From contig NZ_MUYJ01000012.1 in assembly GCF_002155695.1 (NCBI RefSeq), forward strand, positions 59,780 to 123,779: DNA of 64,000 nt. Direction: 5' to 3'. The translations under genes were made by a program, and so were the position numbers. Below, piece by piece: positions 17,567-25,880 of the stretch; within the stretch, counting starts at the first letter, position 1, and the number at the start of each line of letters is the position of its first letter. Below the pieces are notes generated by a model, which searched no databases, had not been told where the DNA came from, and saw only the letters and a list, made by a program, of their open reading frames with translations. Source of the DNA: Erythrobacter tepidarius. GTDB taxonomy: Bacteria; Pseudomonadota; Alphaproteobacteria; Sphingomonadales; Sphingomonadaceae.

Positions 17567-18112
17567 ATGCCAACGACTGCCCGCCCCGATATCGCCGCTG
17601 CCGAACGATACAATCGTGTCGCCCGGCTGCTGCACTGGATCATCGCCGTGCTGATCATCGGCAATCTCGCGGGCGGGCTGTTGCATGATGCGCTGGAGGA
17701 CGTGATCAACCTCATGCCGCTGCACAAGGCGAGCGGGATGACGGTGCTGGCCCTGTCGCTGGTGCGGATCGCGTGGCGCTTCACCTGGCGCGCTCCGCCC
17801 CATCCTGCGGGGATGAGCGGGCTGGAAGTGCTCGCCGCCAAGGCCACCCATATGCTGTTCTACGTCCTGATGCTGGCGATGCCGGTGACGGGCTGGATCA
17901 TGGCCTCGGCGGGCAAGTATCCGCTCTCGTGGTTCGGCCTGTTCGATCTGCCCAAGCTGCCGGTGACCCGCGGGTCTGCCCTCTATGAAATTGGGCATGA
18001 GGGCCACGAGCTGCTCGGCTGGATCTTGCTGGCGCTGGTGGTCCTCCATGTCGGCGCGGCGCTGCGGCACCATTTCATCCTAAAGGACAATGTCTTGCGG
18101 CGGATGGCCTGA
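17567..18112 (+). CDS. Cytochrome b561 family protein
   Basis: A 181-residue inner-membrane di-haem b protein with four membrane segments (about residues 24-44, 53-72, 95-118 and 146-167). Candidate haem histidines are in RLLHWIIAV, MPLHKASGM, ATHMLFYV and VVLHVGAALRHH. Members of this family move electrons between quinones and periplasmic or membrane donors. It sits 54 bases after the porin gene and 37 bases before a TonB receptor gene, all in the same direction, so co-transcription is likely. Confidence 0.88.
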   Translation: MPTTARPDIAAAERYNRVARLLHWIIAVLIIGNLAGGLLHDALEDVINLMPLHKASGMTVLALSLVRIAWRFTWRAPPHPAGMSGLEVLAAKATHMLFYVLMLAMPVTGWIMASAGKYPLSWFGLFDLPKLPVTRGSALYEIGHEGHELLGWILLALVVLHVGAALRHHFILKDNVLRRMA

Positions 18113-18149
18113 TAGCCAAGCCGGCCAAGCACGATATGAAAGTTTTGCA

Positions 18150-20183
18150 ATGACCCTGAAGCCCGGCCTTGCCGCCAGCACCATTGCCCTGATGCTCGCC
18201 GCGCCCCTCGCCGCGCAAGAGGCCGATAATGCGGTCATAGAGGGCGAAGGCGAAACCGCAGAGGCGATCATCGTCACGGGCAAGGGGCTGGATCCGGCAC
18301 TCTCGACCGGGATCTATGCCACCACCATCCTCGAGCGCGAAACGATCATCGCCGCGCCCTCGGGCCGGATCGAGGATGTGCTCCGCAATGTCGCCGGCTT
18401 CCAGCAGTTCCGCCGTTCGGATAGCCGTTCGGCCAACCCCAGCGCGCAAGGGGTGACGCTGCGCGCGCTCGGCGGCAACGCCACCAGCCGCGCGCTGGTG
18501 CTGCTCGACGGGGTGCCGATCGCCGATCCCTTTTTCGGCTATATCCCGCTCTCGGCGATCGCGCCTGAGACGCTCGGCACGATCCGGGTGACACGGGGCG
18601 GCGGGGCGGGGCCATTCGGAGCGGGGGCGCTGGCCGGCACGATCGAGTTGGAAAGTGCCGTACCCGGCTCCACCGGCGGCTTCCTCGCCAGCGCCGCCAT
18701 CAACGACCGTGCCGAGACCGAGGCGAGCGGGATGGTGACCGCGCGGCTCGGGCGCGGCTTCGCCACGGCGAGCGGTCGCTGGGATCGCGGGCAGGGGTTC
18801 TTCACCACGCCTGCCGACCAGCGCGTGCCCGCCACCGCGCGGGCCGCCTTCGACAGCTGGAGCACTGCCCTGCGTGCGGTCGCGCCGCTGACCGACAGCG
18901 TCGAGCTGCAGGCCCGTGTTGGCGCCTTCCGCGACACTCGCACGCTGCGCTTCGTGGGCGCAGATTCCTTCAGCGAAGGGCAAGAGGCTTCGATCCGTCT
19001 GGTCGGCCGCGGTGCCTGGAAGTTCGATGCGCTGGCCTATGTGCAGGCGCGCGACTTCGGCAATGTCGTGATCTCCGCGACCCGCTTCACCCCGACGCTC
19101 GACCAGCGACGCACCCCATCCACCGGGATCGGCGGCAAGTTCGAGCTGCGCCCGCCGCTTGCCGAGGGCCACGACATCCGCATCGGCATGGATTACCGCC
19201 GCGCCGATGGCGAGCTTCAGGAGGAGGCGATCAACGCGGTCACCGGCCGCATCACCCAGCGCCGCCGCGCGGGCGGGGTGACCAGCAATCTTGGCCTTTT
19301 CCTAGAGGATGACTGGCAGATCGGCCCGCTGATCATCAACGGTGGCCTGCGCGCCGATCGCACCGGCATCAGCGACGGGTTCTTCAAAGCGGTCGATGCC
19401 AGCGGCGTGCCGGTGAGCAATCTCATCGCGCCCGATCGCAGCGACTGGACCGTGAACTGGCGTGCAGGCGCCTTGTTCTATGCCACCCGCCGCCTCGAAC
19501 TGCGCGCGGCCGCCTATACCGGGATCCGCCTTCCCACGCTCAATGAACTCTACCGCCCCTTTGTGGTGTTTCCGGTGACGACCCAGGCCAATGCCGATCT
19601 CGTCAACGAACGCCTGCAAGGCTTCGAGATCGGGTTCGACTGGCAGCCGGTCAATGCACTGGTGGTCTCGGTCACGGCCTTCGACAACGAGGTGAAGGAC
19701 GCGATCGCCAATGTCACCATCACCCCGACCCTGCGGCGGCGGGCGAACCTGCCCGCGATCGAAGCGCGCGGGATCGAGGCGAGCGTAGCGGCGAAGCTGG
19801 GGACGATCAGCCTCGATGGGTCGCTGGCGTGGACCGATGCCGAGGTTGCGGCTCCGGGCACGGCGCTGGACGGCAACCGTCCAGCGCAGACGCCGAAGTT
19901 TGCCGGCACCCTGACGCTCGGCTGGCGGCCCGCCGAAGGCTGGCAGGTGGCCGCTACGCTGCGCCATGTCGCCGCGCAGTTCGAGGATGATCTCGAAAGC
20001 GACGTGTTGCCCGCCGTGACAACGCTCGACGCGTTCATCGCTGCGCCGCTGTGGGGCAAGCTGTCGCTGATCGCACGCGCCGAGAACCTCACCGACGAGG
20101 CGATCGTCACCCGCAACCAGGGCGGATCGATCGATCTCGGCGTGCCGCGCACCTTCTGGTTCGGCCTGCGCTACGGGTTCTGA
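18150..20183 (+). CDS. TonB-dependent outer-membrane receptor (siderophore/cofactor type)
   Basis: A 677-residue receptor with signal peptide to PLAAQ, TonB box EAIIVTGKG, a plug domain (about residues 50-165; SAQGVTLRALGGNATSRAL and LDGVPIADPFFGYIPLSAI) and a barrel ending NQGGSIDLGVPRTFWFGLRYGF with a terminal Phe. The ATG at 18150 gives a good signal peptide, though the ribosome site is weak (GAAAG). It differs clearly from the receptor at 10172 and closes the alcohol-oxidation locus before a stem-loop terminator. The ligand is unknown; its position next to cytochrome b561 suggests a metal or cofactor. Confidence 0.88.
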   Translation: MTLKPGLAASTIALMLAAPLAAQEADNAVIEGEGETAEAIIVTGKGLDPALSTGIYATTILERETIIAAPSGRIEDVLRNVAGFQQFRRSDSRSANPSAQGVTLRALGGNATSRALVLLDGVPIADPFFGYIPLSAIAPETLGTIRVTRGGGAGPFGAGALAGTIELESAVPGSTGGFLASAAINDRAETEASGMVTARLGRGFATASGRWDRGQGFFTTPADQRVPATARAAFDSWSTALRAVAPLTDSVELQARVGAFRDTRTLRFVGADSFSEGQEASIRLVGRGAWKFDALAYVQARDFGNVVISATRFTPTLDQRRTPSTGIGGKFELRPPLAEGHDIRIGMDYRRADGELQEEAINAVTGRITQRRRAGGVTSNLGLFLEDDWQIGPLIINGGLRADRTGISDGFFKAVDASGVPVSNLIAPDRSDWTVNWRAGALFYATRRLELRAAAYTGIRLPTLNELYRPFVVFPVTTQANADLVNERLQGFEIGFDWQPVNALVVSVTAFDNEVKDAIANVTITPTLRRRANLPAIEARGIEASVAAKLGTISLDGSLAWTDAEVAAPGTALDGNRPAQTPKFAGTLTLGWRPAEGWQVAATLRHVAAQFEDDLESDVLPAVTTLDAFIAAPLWGKLSLIARAENLTDEAIVTRNQGGSIDLGVPRTFWFGLRYGF

Positions 20184-20221
20184 GCCTGGCAAAGCCGCTT
20201 GCGGCTGATGGCATGAGGACG

Positions 20222-20254
20222 TTCTGGCTGGGGCGGAAGGACCCCCAGCCAGAA
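20222..20254 (+). terminator. Strong stem-loop after the TonB receptor; last feature of the core locus
   Basis: Perfect 12-bp arms (TTCTGGCTGGGG at 20222-20233 and its complement at 20243-20254) around a 9-base loop. There is no clear T-tract. It marks the end of the core transcription units about 100 bases before the recombinase gene. Confidence 0.65.
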
Positions 20255-20314
20255 ATGATCCAAATAACTGAAATAACGCGTTTCTTGCAACCGCATCCGG
20301 CCAAAGCACCACAA

Positions 20315-20340
20315 CAGGGTGCCACGGCAGGGTGCCACGG
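20315..20340. repeat. 13-bp tandem repeat in front of the recombinase; possible att/arm sites
   Basis: CAGGGTGCCACGG is repeated twice without gap (20315-20327, 20328-20340), ending 15 bases before the recombinase ATG. The GTGCCAC core recurs twice in inverse orientation at 23897-23915 with 12-base spacing. Position next to the recombinase at the core/island boundary suggests recombinase binding or attachment sites. Confidence 0.5.
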
Positions 20341-20355
20341 CAGGAGACCACGGCC

Positions 20356-22377
20356 ATGTGCAGCATCCAGAACGTTACCCGCAAGGAGGGGACCTATTAC
20401 TTCCGCAGACTCATACGTTTAGGAGCCGATAAGCCTTTTCGGCTACGCTTCTCGCTCAAGACCACCAGCCGGAAGCGGGCAGCGCTGCTCGCCCCGGCTA
20501 TGACCCTGATCTGCGAGCGCCTCGCGATGAATATGACCGCCAAGATTGCGACCGACGGACTGACCTCCCCGCAGCGTGCGGAGATTTTCCGTCGCCAGAT
20601 GCTGGTCGAACGCGACCGGCTCGAGGTCATGCATGCCCAGCTTCACATCCTCCCGCCCGAGGATCACGAGGACATCGACCAGGCGCTCTCGCTCCGGCTG
20701 GGCGCGAGCGAGCTGGCGGCGATGGACGGGGTCACCAAGGGCAAGGTCGAGGACTTCCTCGTCGCCCGCATCGACCCTGATGCCGATGATGAGCCGATCG
20801 TCGTCATGGCCTGGTCGGATCTTGCCGCATCGATCGCACAGGAAGGCGCCGAAGACGCCGCGATCGCCCGGCTGGCCGAGATCGGCGTGGAACAATCGGC
20901 GCTGCGCGAGGCGATGGCCCGCAAGGTCGTCAATCAAGCGCGCGCCGCAGCGATCCAGGAGTTTCGGACGACGCTCACCAATCCCGGTGCTGCCTACGCG
21001 CCGGTCCCTGTGGCCGGTTACGAGCAACTGGCGCAGCCCACGTCATACGCTGCCACACCGAAGACATCGCAAGCGCAGGCGGCCCCTGTTGTTGCGGGGC
21101 CTTGGGCGACTATGACGCCCACCGAAGCGGTCGAAAAGTTCTTCGAGCACAACCCACGCACGGGCGGCAAGGATGGAACAGCGCGCCGGAAGAGCGGTGA
21201 ACCTTGGACAAACAAAACCCGTGAGCAGTTCAAGCTGCCAGCGCTGCTGCTTGAGCAGGTGATGCATGGCCAGCCGTTGGCCATGGTCACCCATGACCAT
21301 CTCGTTCAGCTCAACACCTGCTTCGAGAACCTCCATGGTCCCTCGTTTCGCAAGTCACCCAAGCACCGAGAGATGACGATCTGGGAAATCGTCGCCGAAA
21401 CCGAAGAGCGCGTGCGGCGGGGTGAGAAGGCCATTGCCAAGGCCGCGAAGAGTAAAGTGCAGAACGAAGCCGTTGAACTGCCTGCCGGAGCGTTGACCAA
21501 GGATCAGCTCGGCCTTGGCCTCAGCACGACCAACCGCCATTGGGGGTTCCTGCGCCAGCTCACCACCTGGTTCGCAAAGCACCATCCGCTCAGTCCGCTG
21601 GACTACAGCGCATTCATCGAAAACGATGATCGCGATGCCCGCGAACAGCGCGACCCCTATACCGAAGAACAGGGCCGCATGCTGTTCAACCTGCCGCCAT
21701 GGACAGGGTCAAAATCCCTGGCCCGCCGAATGCAGCCGGGTGACCTTCTCGTCCACAGCGCGTGGTATTTTGTGCCCCTGATCGGCTGGTATACCGGCAT
21801 GCGGCGCGAGGAGATTTGCGGCCTCATGCTGGATGATATCGAGGTGGTCGATGGCCATTGGCAGTTCAACGTCCGGCCGACAGAAATCCGGCGCCTCAAG
21901 ACGATTACCTCGGCCCGCAAATTGCCCTTCGCGAGCGAGCTGGTCCGCCTAGGGCTTCCGGACTACGTCAAGGCGCTGCGCGCGGCTGGCGAGACCATGC
22001 TGTTTCCCGAATTGGTGGCCGAGAGCGGGAAGGGCACTATGGGTGATGCCTACTACAAGAACATCTGGACCAAGATCGCGGCCGCCTTGCCATTCCTGAA
22101 GACCGGGCAGGCGACGCATTCCTTCCGCCATACGGTCATCAACAGCATGAAGGGGGAGGGTTTCTCAGCCGAAATCCGGGCTGATTTCGCTGGTCAGAAG
22201 CTCTCGACTGAGACCGAAGGCCGGTATTCGAAGGCCCACATGAAGCTTCTGCGAGAAGCCGCCAAGGCAATCCCCAACGTCACCGACCACCTTGAGCCAT
22301 TTCCGGTCACGCTGCTTCCTGCCCGCCTGCGTGCGCCGCGAAAGGCGAGAACATCCAAGCAGCCAAAGCCGGCCTGA
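20356..22377 (+). CDS. Tyrosine recombinase / site-specific integrase
   Basis: A 673-residue integrase, long for the family because of an extended N-terminal region with a DUF6538-like start (NVTRKEGTYYFRRLIR). The catalytic half is at the C-terminus: Arg in YTGMRREEICGL (about 479), HSFRHTVIN (about 588, His-x-x-Arg) and the nucleophile Tyr in ETEGRYSKAH (about 622). It would cut and join the island's attachment sites. GGAG lies 9 bases before the ATG at 20356; a GTG at 20332 would add eight residues lying partly within the tandem repeat. It is the first gene after the core region, so it most likely marks the left end of the integrated island. Confidence 0.9.
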   Translation: MCSIQNVTRKEGTYYFRRLIRLGADKPFRLRFSLKTTSRKRAALLAPAMTLICERLAMNMTAKIATDGLTSPQRAEIFRRQMLVERDRLEVMHAQLHILPPEDHEDIDQALSLRLGASELAAMDGVTKGKVEDFLVARIDPDADDEPIVVMAWSDLAASIAQEGAEDAAIARLAEIGVEQSALREAMARKVVNQARAAAIQEFRTTLTNPGAAYAPVPVAGYEQLAQPTSYAATPKTSQAQAAPVVAGPWATMTPTEAVEKFFEHNPRTGGKDGTARRKSGEPWTNKTREQFKLPALLLEQVMHGQPLAMVTHDHLVQLNTCFENLHGPSFRKSPKHREMTIWEIVAETEERVRRGEKAIAKAAKSKVQNEAVELPAGALTKDQLGLGLSTTNRHWGFLRQLTTWFAKHHPLSPLDYSAFIENDDRDAREQRDPYTEEQGRMLFNLPPWTGSKSLARRMQPGDLLVHSAWYFVPLIGWYTGMRREEICGLMLDDIEVVDGHWQFNVRPTEIRRLKTITSARKLPFASELVRLGLPDYVKALRAAGETMLFPELVAESGKGTMGDAYYKNIWTKIAAALPFLKTGQATHSFRHTVINSMKGEGFSAEIRADFAGQKLSTETEGRYSKAHMKLLREAAKAIPNVTDHLEPFPVTLLPARLRAPRKARTSKQPKPA

Positions 22378-22446
22378 GGCATAAGGTGTAAGGAGCAGCG
22401 CTCGACCGCCTCGCCCACACCGGGCTGTCGGCGGCAGCAGAATGTC

Positions 22447-22550
22447 TGCGGAGAATAGCAACAGCATTCTCCGCATATTCTGCAGAGATTGGCATTGCCT
22501 TTGCGGAGAATATGGCGCATAATCTCCGCAGAAAGTGCGGGGATTATGCC
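22447..22550. promoter_or_regulatory. Six-copy operator array upstream of the Fic gene
   Basis: Six copies of a TGCGGAGAWTATGC-like motif: plus strand at 22447-22458, 22502-22515 and 22536-22550; minus strand at 22464-22475 and 22517-22530; and a degenerate minus copy near 22476. The pair at 22502/22517 forms a near-perfect palindrome. The last copy covers the Fic start codon. This is the layout of an autoregulatory operator; the winged-helix end of the Fic protein is a candidate binder. Confidence 0.6.
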
Positions 22551-23655
22551 GACCTATATCTATCAGCTTAGCGAATGGCCGAACTTCACCTGGGACAGCA
22601 GCGCTGTCGCGGAGCTCCTGGCGAAAGCTTCCCGGCGACAGGGGCGTCTCATTGGCCGAATGGAGTCGCTTGGCTTCCCGCTGCGCGAAGAAGCGGTGCT
22701 GCGCACACTGACACAGGACGTTCTCAAATCCTCCGAGATCGAGGGCGAAATTCTTGATGCCGATCAGGTGCGCTCGTCAATTGCACGCAGACTTGGTCTG
22801 GACATCGGCGCTCTGACCCCCGCTGATCGGCATGTCGAGGGCGTCGTCGAGATGATGCTCGATGCGACACAGAACTACGATCAGCCGCTCACGCAAGAGC
22901 GGCTGTTTGGTTGGCATGCGGCACTCTTTCCGACCGGCTATAGTGGCATGAGCAAGATCATCGCCGGCAACTGGCGCGATGACCGCGCGGGCCCGATGCA
23001 GGTCGTCTCGGGTCCCATAGGCCGCGAGAGGGTTCACTTCGAAGCGGTGCCTGCGGAACAAGTCCCTGACGCGATGAAGGCCTTTCTCGCGTGGTTCAAC
23101 GAAGGTCCAACCATCGACCCTGTTCTCGCGGCGGCGGTCTCGCATCTCTGGTTCGTCACCATTCACCCCTTCGAGGACGGAAATGGTCGTTGTGCGCGGG
23201 CCATAGCCGATATGGCCCTGGCGCGTTCGGAAGGCACGCGGCAGCGTTTCTACTCCATGTCCGCTCAAATCCGCCTCGAGCGCAAGGCCTACTACGAGAT
23301 GCTGGAGCGCACCCAGAAAGGTGGCCTCGACATCACTGCATGGCTTATGTGGTTTCTCGACTGTTTGAACCGGGCCTTTGATGGTGCCGAGGTCACACTT
23401 TCAGCGGTCTTGCGGAAGGCAACCTTCTGGGACACCCATGTAGTCCAGGTCTTCAATGATCGTCAGCGTCGGATCCTGAACATGCTGCTCGATGGATTTG
23501 AGGGTAAACTCAACTCGTCGAAATACGCCAAGATCACGAAGGTCTCGCAGGATACCGCCACCCGTGACCTGAACGATCTCGTTGCCAAAGGTGTGCTGCA
23601 CAAAGACCCAGCCGGCGGCCGGAGCACGAGTTACTCATTGCCAGAGCGTGATTGA
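22546..23655 (+). CDS. Fic-family protein (adenylyltransferase), self-inhibited class II
   Basis: A 369-residue Fic enzyme expected to transfer AMP from ATP to a protein hydroxyl. The active-site loop is complete: HPFEDGNGRCAR (about residue 207). Upstream, SSEIEGE (about residue 62) fits the inhibitory (S/T)xxxE(G/N) helix of class II Fic proteins, so activity is held off until relieved. A DUF4172-type N-terminal domain comes first and a winged helix (about residues 300-365, ATRDLNDLVAKGVLH) comes last. The ATG at 22546 is inside the last operator copy. It stands alone behind the integrase with no antitoxin gene, as expected for a self-inhibited form. It may be a regulator or part of a phage-defense response. 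Confidence 0.9.
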   Translation: MPTYIYQLSEWPNFTWDSSAVAELLAKASRRQGRLIGRMESLGFPLREEAVLRTLTQDVLKSSEIEGEILDADQVRSSIARRLGLDIGALTPADRHVEGVVEMMLDATQNYDQPLTQERLFGWHAALFPTGYSGMSKIIAGNWRDDRAGPMQVVSGPIGRERVHFEAVPAEQVPDAMKAFLAWFNEGPTIDPVLAAAVSHLWFVTIHPFEDGNGRCARAIADMALARSEGTRQRFYSMSAQIRLERKAYYEMLERTQKGGLDITAWLMWFLDCLNRAFDGAEVTLSAVLRKATFWDTHVVQVFNDRQRRILNMLLDGFEGKLNSSKYAKITKVSQDTATRDLNDLVAKGVLHKDPAGGRSTSYSLPERD

Positions 23656-24026
23656 AGCGCGGTTGACCGTTGGAGCACGATCAGAATAATCTCCGACCAA
23701 TTTCCCCGGCTGACGGAAAACGGCGGAATTGCGTAGCGCCAACGGGCTGAGATGGCGAAATTGGTCGGGACGAGAGGATTCCCAACCAATTTTTTCGGTC
23801 ACTCAGCGGTCGAGTTCCAAGCCACTGCAATCCGTTGAATTTTCCGGATGACGACCTTCCTGAATCAATCGCGGGCCAGCGTCAAGTGCACAATCTGTGG
23901 CACAATTTGTGGCACAGTCTGTGCTCGCTGGATCGGTCCTGAGCATCCATCGATTGGCAAGAATCGGGCGCAGGGCTGACTGCCGATTCTTGCCGCCTTG
24001 CGGCCCTTTTCTGGCAAGCCTAACGC
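23656..24026. other. 371-base intergenic region with inverted repeats and GTGGCAC repeats
   Basis: No convincing gene. It contains an 11-bp perfect inverted repeat (CCGACCAATTT at 23693-23703 and its complement at 23758-23768), a third partial copy near 23782, and a run of 12-base-spaced repeats at 23891-23925 with GTGGCAC at 23897-23903 and 23909-23915. Those repeats mirror the GTGCCAC pair in front of the integrase. A relic attachment region or remnant of an earlier insertion is plausible. Confidence 0.5.
23956..23994 (-). terminator. Perfect 12-bp stem-loop downstream of the DUF429 gene
   Basis: Arms GGCAAGAATCGG (23956-23967) and its exact complement (23983-23994) enclose a 15-base loop, 33 bases past the stop of the minus-strand DUF429 gene. 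No T-tract follows, so it may be an RNA-stabilising hairpin or a relic inverted repeat instead of an intrinsic terminator. Confidence 0.45.
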
Positions 24027-24932
24027 CTAGATGATCTTGGCGAGGTATGGATCGTCCAGCATGTTGTCATGCCAGACCTCGCGCAGCATTTCTGCCCGAG
24101 CGGAGTAGGGGCTCTTCGGCAGCAATGTGCGCGATTGAATGACGGGGTCCGCTTTCGGGACCCAGATGGCCGACTTGTCGTCACCGGCGAGAGGCTGTGC
24201 CCCGCCATCAAGCGCACGGATGGCGCAGATGCAGCAGATGATCGCATCGATCATGTCCTCCTGCGCCTTCAGCTGTGCCATGCTGAGCTCGAAACCGGTG
24301 CAGAAGCTTTCCGCGCCTGGCAAATAGGCTTCGAGCACCGTCCCGATGGAGCTCCATTCACCTGACAGTAGGATACGGCGATGTTCGGGGGAGAGTTTTG
24401 GCCAGTAGGATCGGATTTTGCCGACCTTGTAAGGCAGGCGCTTGGGTTCGTCGCAAAGCTCAACCAGCGCCGGGTGGGGATAGACCTCGATCAGGCCGGG
24501 CGTGGTGATCTCACTGACGCACAGGTCATATCCCGCCTCCGCAAAGCCTTGTCGCATACGATCGCTGATCGCACCGGGTCGCGAGCTACTGGGACTATGC
24601 GCCGCACACCACCTGGCTCCATAAGCCCGCGACAGAGCATCGTCTGACGCGCGTCTCCCTGTGATGGGTTCGAGAGCCATCGGCATGTCGATCGCGACTA
24701 GATCGGGCAGGCTTCCCGCTAGCCCGCGGGCGGCTGCGAGCAGATCGTTAGCCGGACCGACACCTCCCGACGGTTTTTCGGGTGACGGCTGCCCATAAGC
24801 CTCGGCGAGAAAGTGAGCGACAGAGGGCCAAGCCCCCTGAAGCCGCCAGCCGTTCGCGTCTTCGACCGCCAGGGCCACGCCGGAGGCGTTTCTTTCCGTC
24901 CAGGCTGCATCGATGCCGAGAACTGATCTCAT
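24027..24932 (-). CDS. DUF429 family protein (predicted RNase H-like fold)
   Basis: A 301-residue DUF429 protein. Landmarks are the N-terminal VLGIDAAWTE strand, VAIDMPMAL (about residue 80), the EVYPHPALVEL segment and the late acidic motif QEDMIDAIICCICA. The acidic residues at these places resemble an RNase H-like nuclease site, and DUF429 has been predicted to be such a nuclease, but no activity is established. It is encoded 25 bases after an uncharacterised gene on the same strand, so the two probably work together. The pair faces away from the rest of the island. Confidence 0.8.
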   Translation of the reverse strand: MRSVLGIDAAWTERNASGVALAVEDANGWRLQGAWPSVAHFLAEAYGQPSPEKPSGGVGPANDLLAAARGLAGSLPDLVAIDMPMALEPITGRRASDDALSRAYGARWCAAHSPSSSRPGAISDRMRQGFAEAGYDLCVSEITTPGLIEVYPHPALVELCDEPKRLPYKVGKIRSYWPKLSPEHRRILLSGEWSSIGTVLEAYLPGAESFCTGFELSMAQLKAQEDMIDAIICCICAIRALDGGAQPLAGDDKSAIWVPKADPVIQSRTLLPKSPYSARAEMLREVWHDNMLDDPYLAKII

Positions 24933-24957
24933 CGACTTGTTCCTCCCTGAAGGATTG

Positions 24958-25710
24958 TCACGCCGCCTGCGTCAGAGGCTCGAGCCCTTCGAAAAACACC
25001 TCTGCGCCATGTCCGCGCCAGAGCGGTCCTTCCGGGTCATCGGCCGACGCGAAGCTCACCGAGGCGAAGTGGCCGCGCCTGCTCATATGCGCCACGTTAC
25101 GCTCAATGGCCTTGAGGTTGGCCGGTGGCTCGGCTTGCCGCTCGGGAAAGCGGGCCGCGCGCACCACCACCCATTCCGGCCCCTTTGCCATGTCCGCCAC
25201 AAACCAGATGTTCGGGTCGACCTGCGGGTTCGAATGCGATGACATGATCTCGCAGCCGCGTTGCTTGAGGTCGTTCCTCACGACCTGCACGGCGAAATCG
25301 AGCAGCTCCCAATCGGTCATGGCGACGGGGTCGTCGGTGACGAGCATCGAGGGATTGATGCGCTTGCCGTCGCGCAGATCGATCATTCCCCAGCCCGGAC
25401 GATCAGGTTCCCAGCCCCGCAAGGTCCGGCGCATCGGCATGAGACAGGGATAGCCATTCCAGCCTTCGGCTACGGATAGCAGGCCTTCGCGATTGCCCGG
25501 AACCTCGGCCCGTTCCTCAACGTCCTCGACGCGGATGAAGAACACCTGGTTGCCGAGCCGGAAAGAGAGGTGTTCGAGAAAGGGCGGACGCGGATCGACC
25601 TTAAGCCAGCTTTCGAGGCCGTCCTGAAAGAAGCTCTGGATGTGATTACCGGCCGCCTGCCACATAGCGAGAAAGTCGCGCGAGGGTTCGGCCATCGTGA
25701 TTTCGTGCAT
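24958..25710 (-). CDS. Uncharacterised protein paired with DUF429
   Basis: A 250-residue soluble protein I do not recognise. There is no signal peptide or membrane segment. It is rich in aromatic residues (AEGWNGYPCLMPM, RGWEPDRPGWGMIDL, NPQVDPNIWFVADMA), and the C-terminal stretch VSFASADDPEGPLWRGHG reads like an alpha/beta domain. I took the ATG at 25710, with GGAGA about 10 bases upstream, over a longer frame starting at 25758. It is the first gene of a two-gene minus-strand unit with DUF429. Codon use is like the rest of the island. Confidence 0.65.
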   Translation of the reverse strand: MHEITMAEPSRDFLAMWQAAGNHIQSFFQDGLESWLKVDPRPPFLEHLSFRLGNQVFFIRVEDVEERAEVPGNREGLLSVAEGWNGYPCLMPMRRTLRGWEPDRPGWGMIDLRDGKRINPSMLVTDDPVAMTDWELLDFAVQVVRNDLKQRGCEIMSSHSNPQVDPNIWFVADMAKGPEWVVVRAARFPERQAEPPANLKAIERNVAHMSRRGHFASVSFASADDPEGPLWRGHGAEVFFEGLEPLTQAA

Positions 25711-25880
25711 CAGGAATGATCTCCGGGGAATCGGTCTGTGCCGATGCGGAAAGGGCATTGGATCATGGCTGCGACAAATCCGGTCGTTTGGTTTCAGCTG
25801 CTCTCGGCCATCTTGGATGCGCTATAAGGAAGCATCTGGTAACAAGAGATAAATCTTGTCGGAGATACCCTTCTGCCGCA

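Noticed and set aside
20184..20355. tRNA gene as the integration target of the island
   Set aside because: I searched the stretch before the integrase for a cloverleaf and T-loop and saw none; only the 12-bp stem-loop and the 13-bp tandem repeat.
22447..22550. Repeats upstream of fic taken as a CRISPR or origin iteron array
   Set aside because: Copies alternate in orientation and end at a start codon, which fits an operator, and no replication gene is adjacent.
23891..23925. Short spaced repeats that might suggest a CRISPR array
   Set aside because: Units are only 7-12 bases with no spacers of CRISPR size, and no cas genes are present; recombinase-type repeats fit better.
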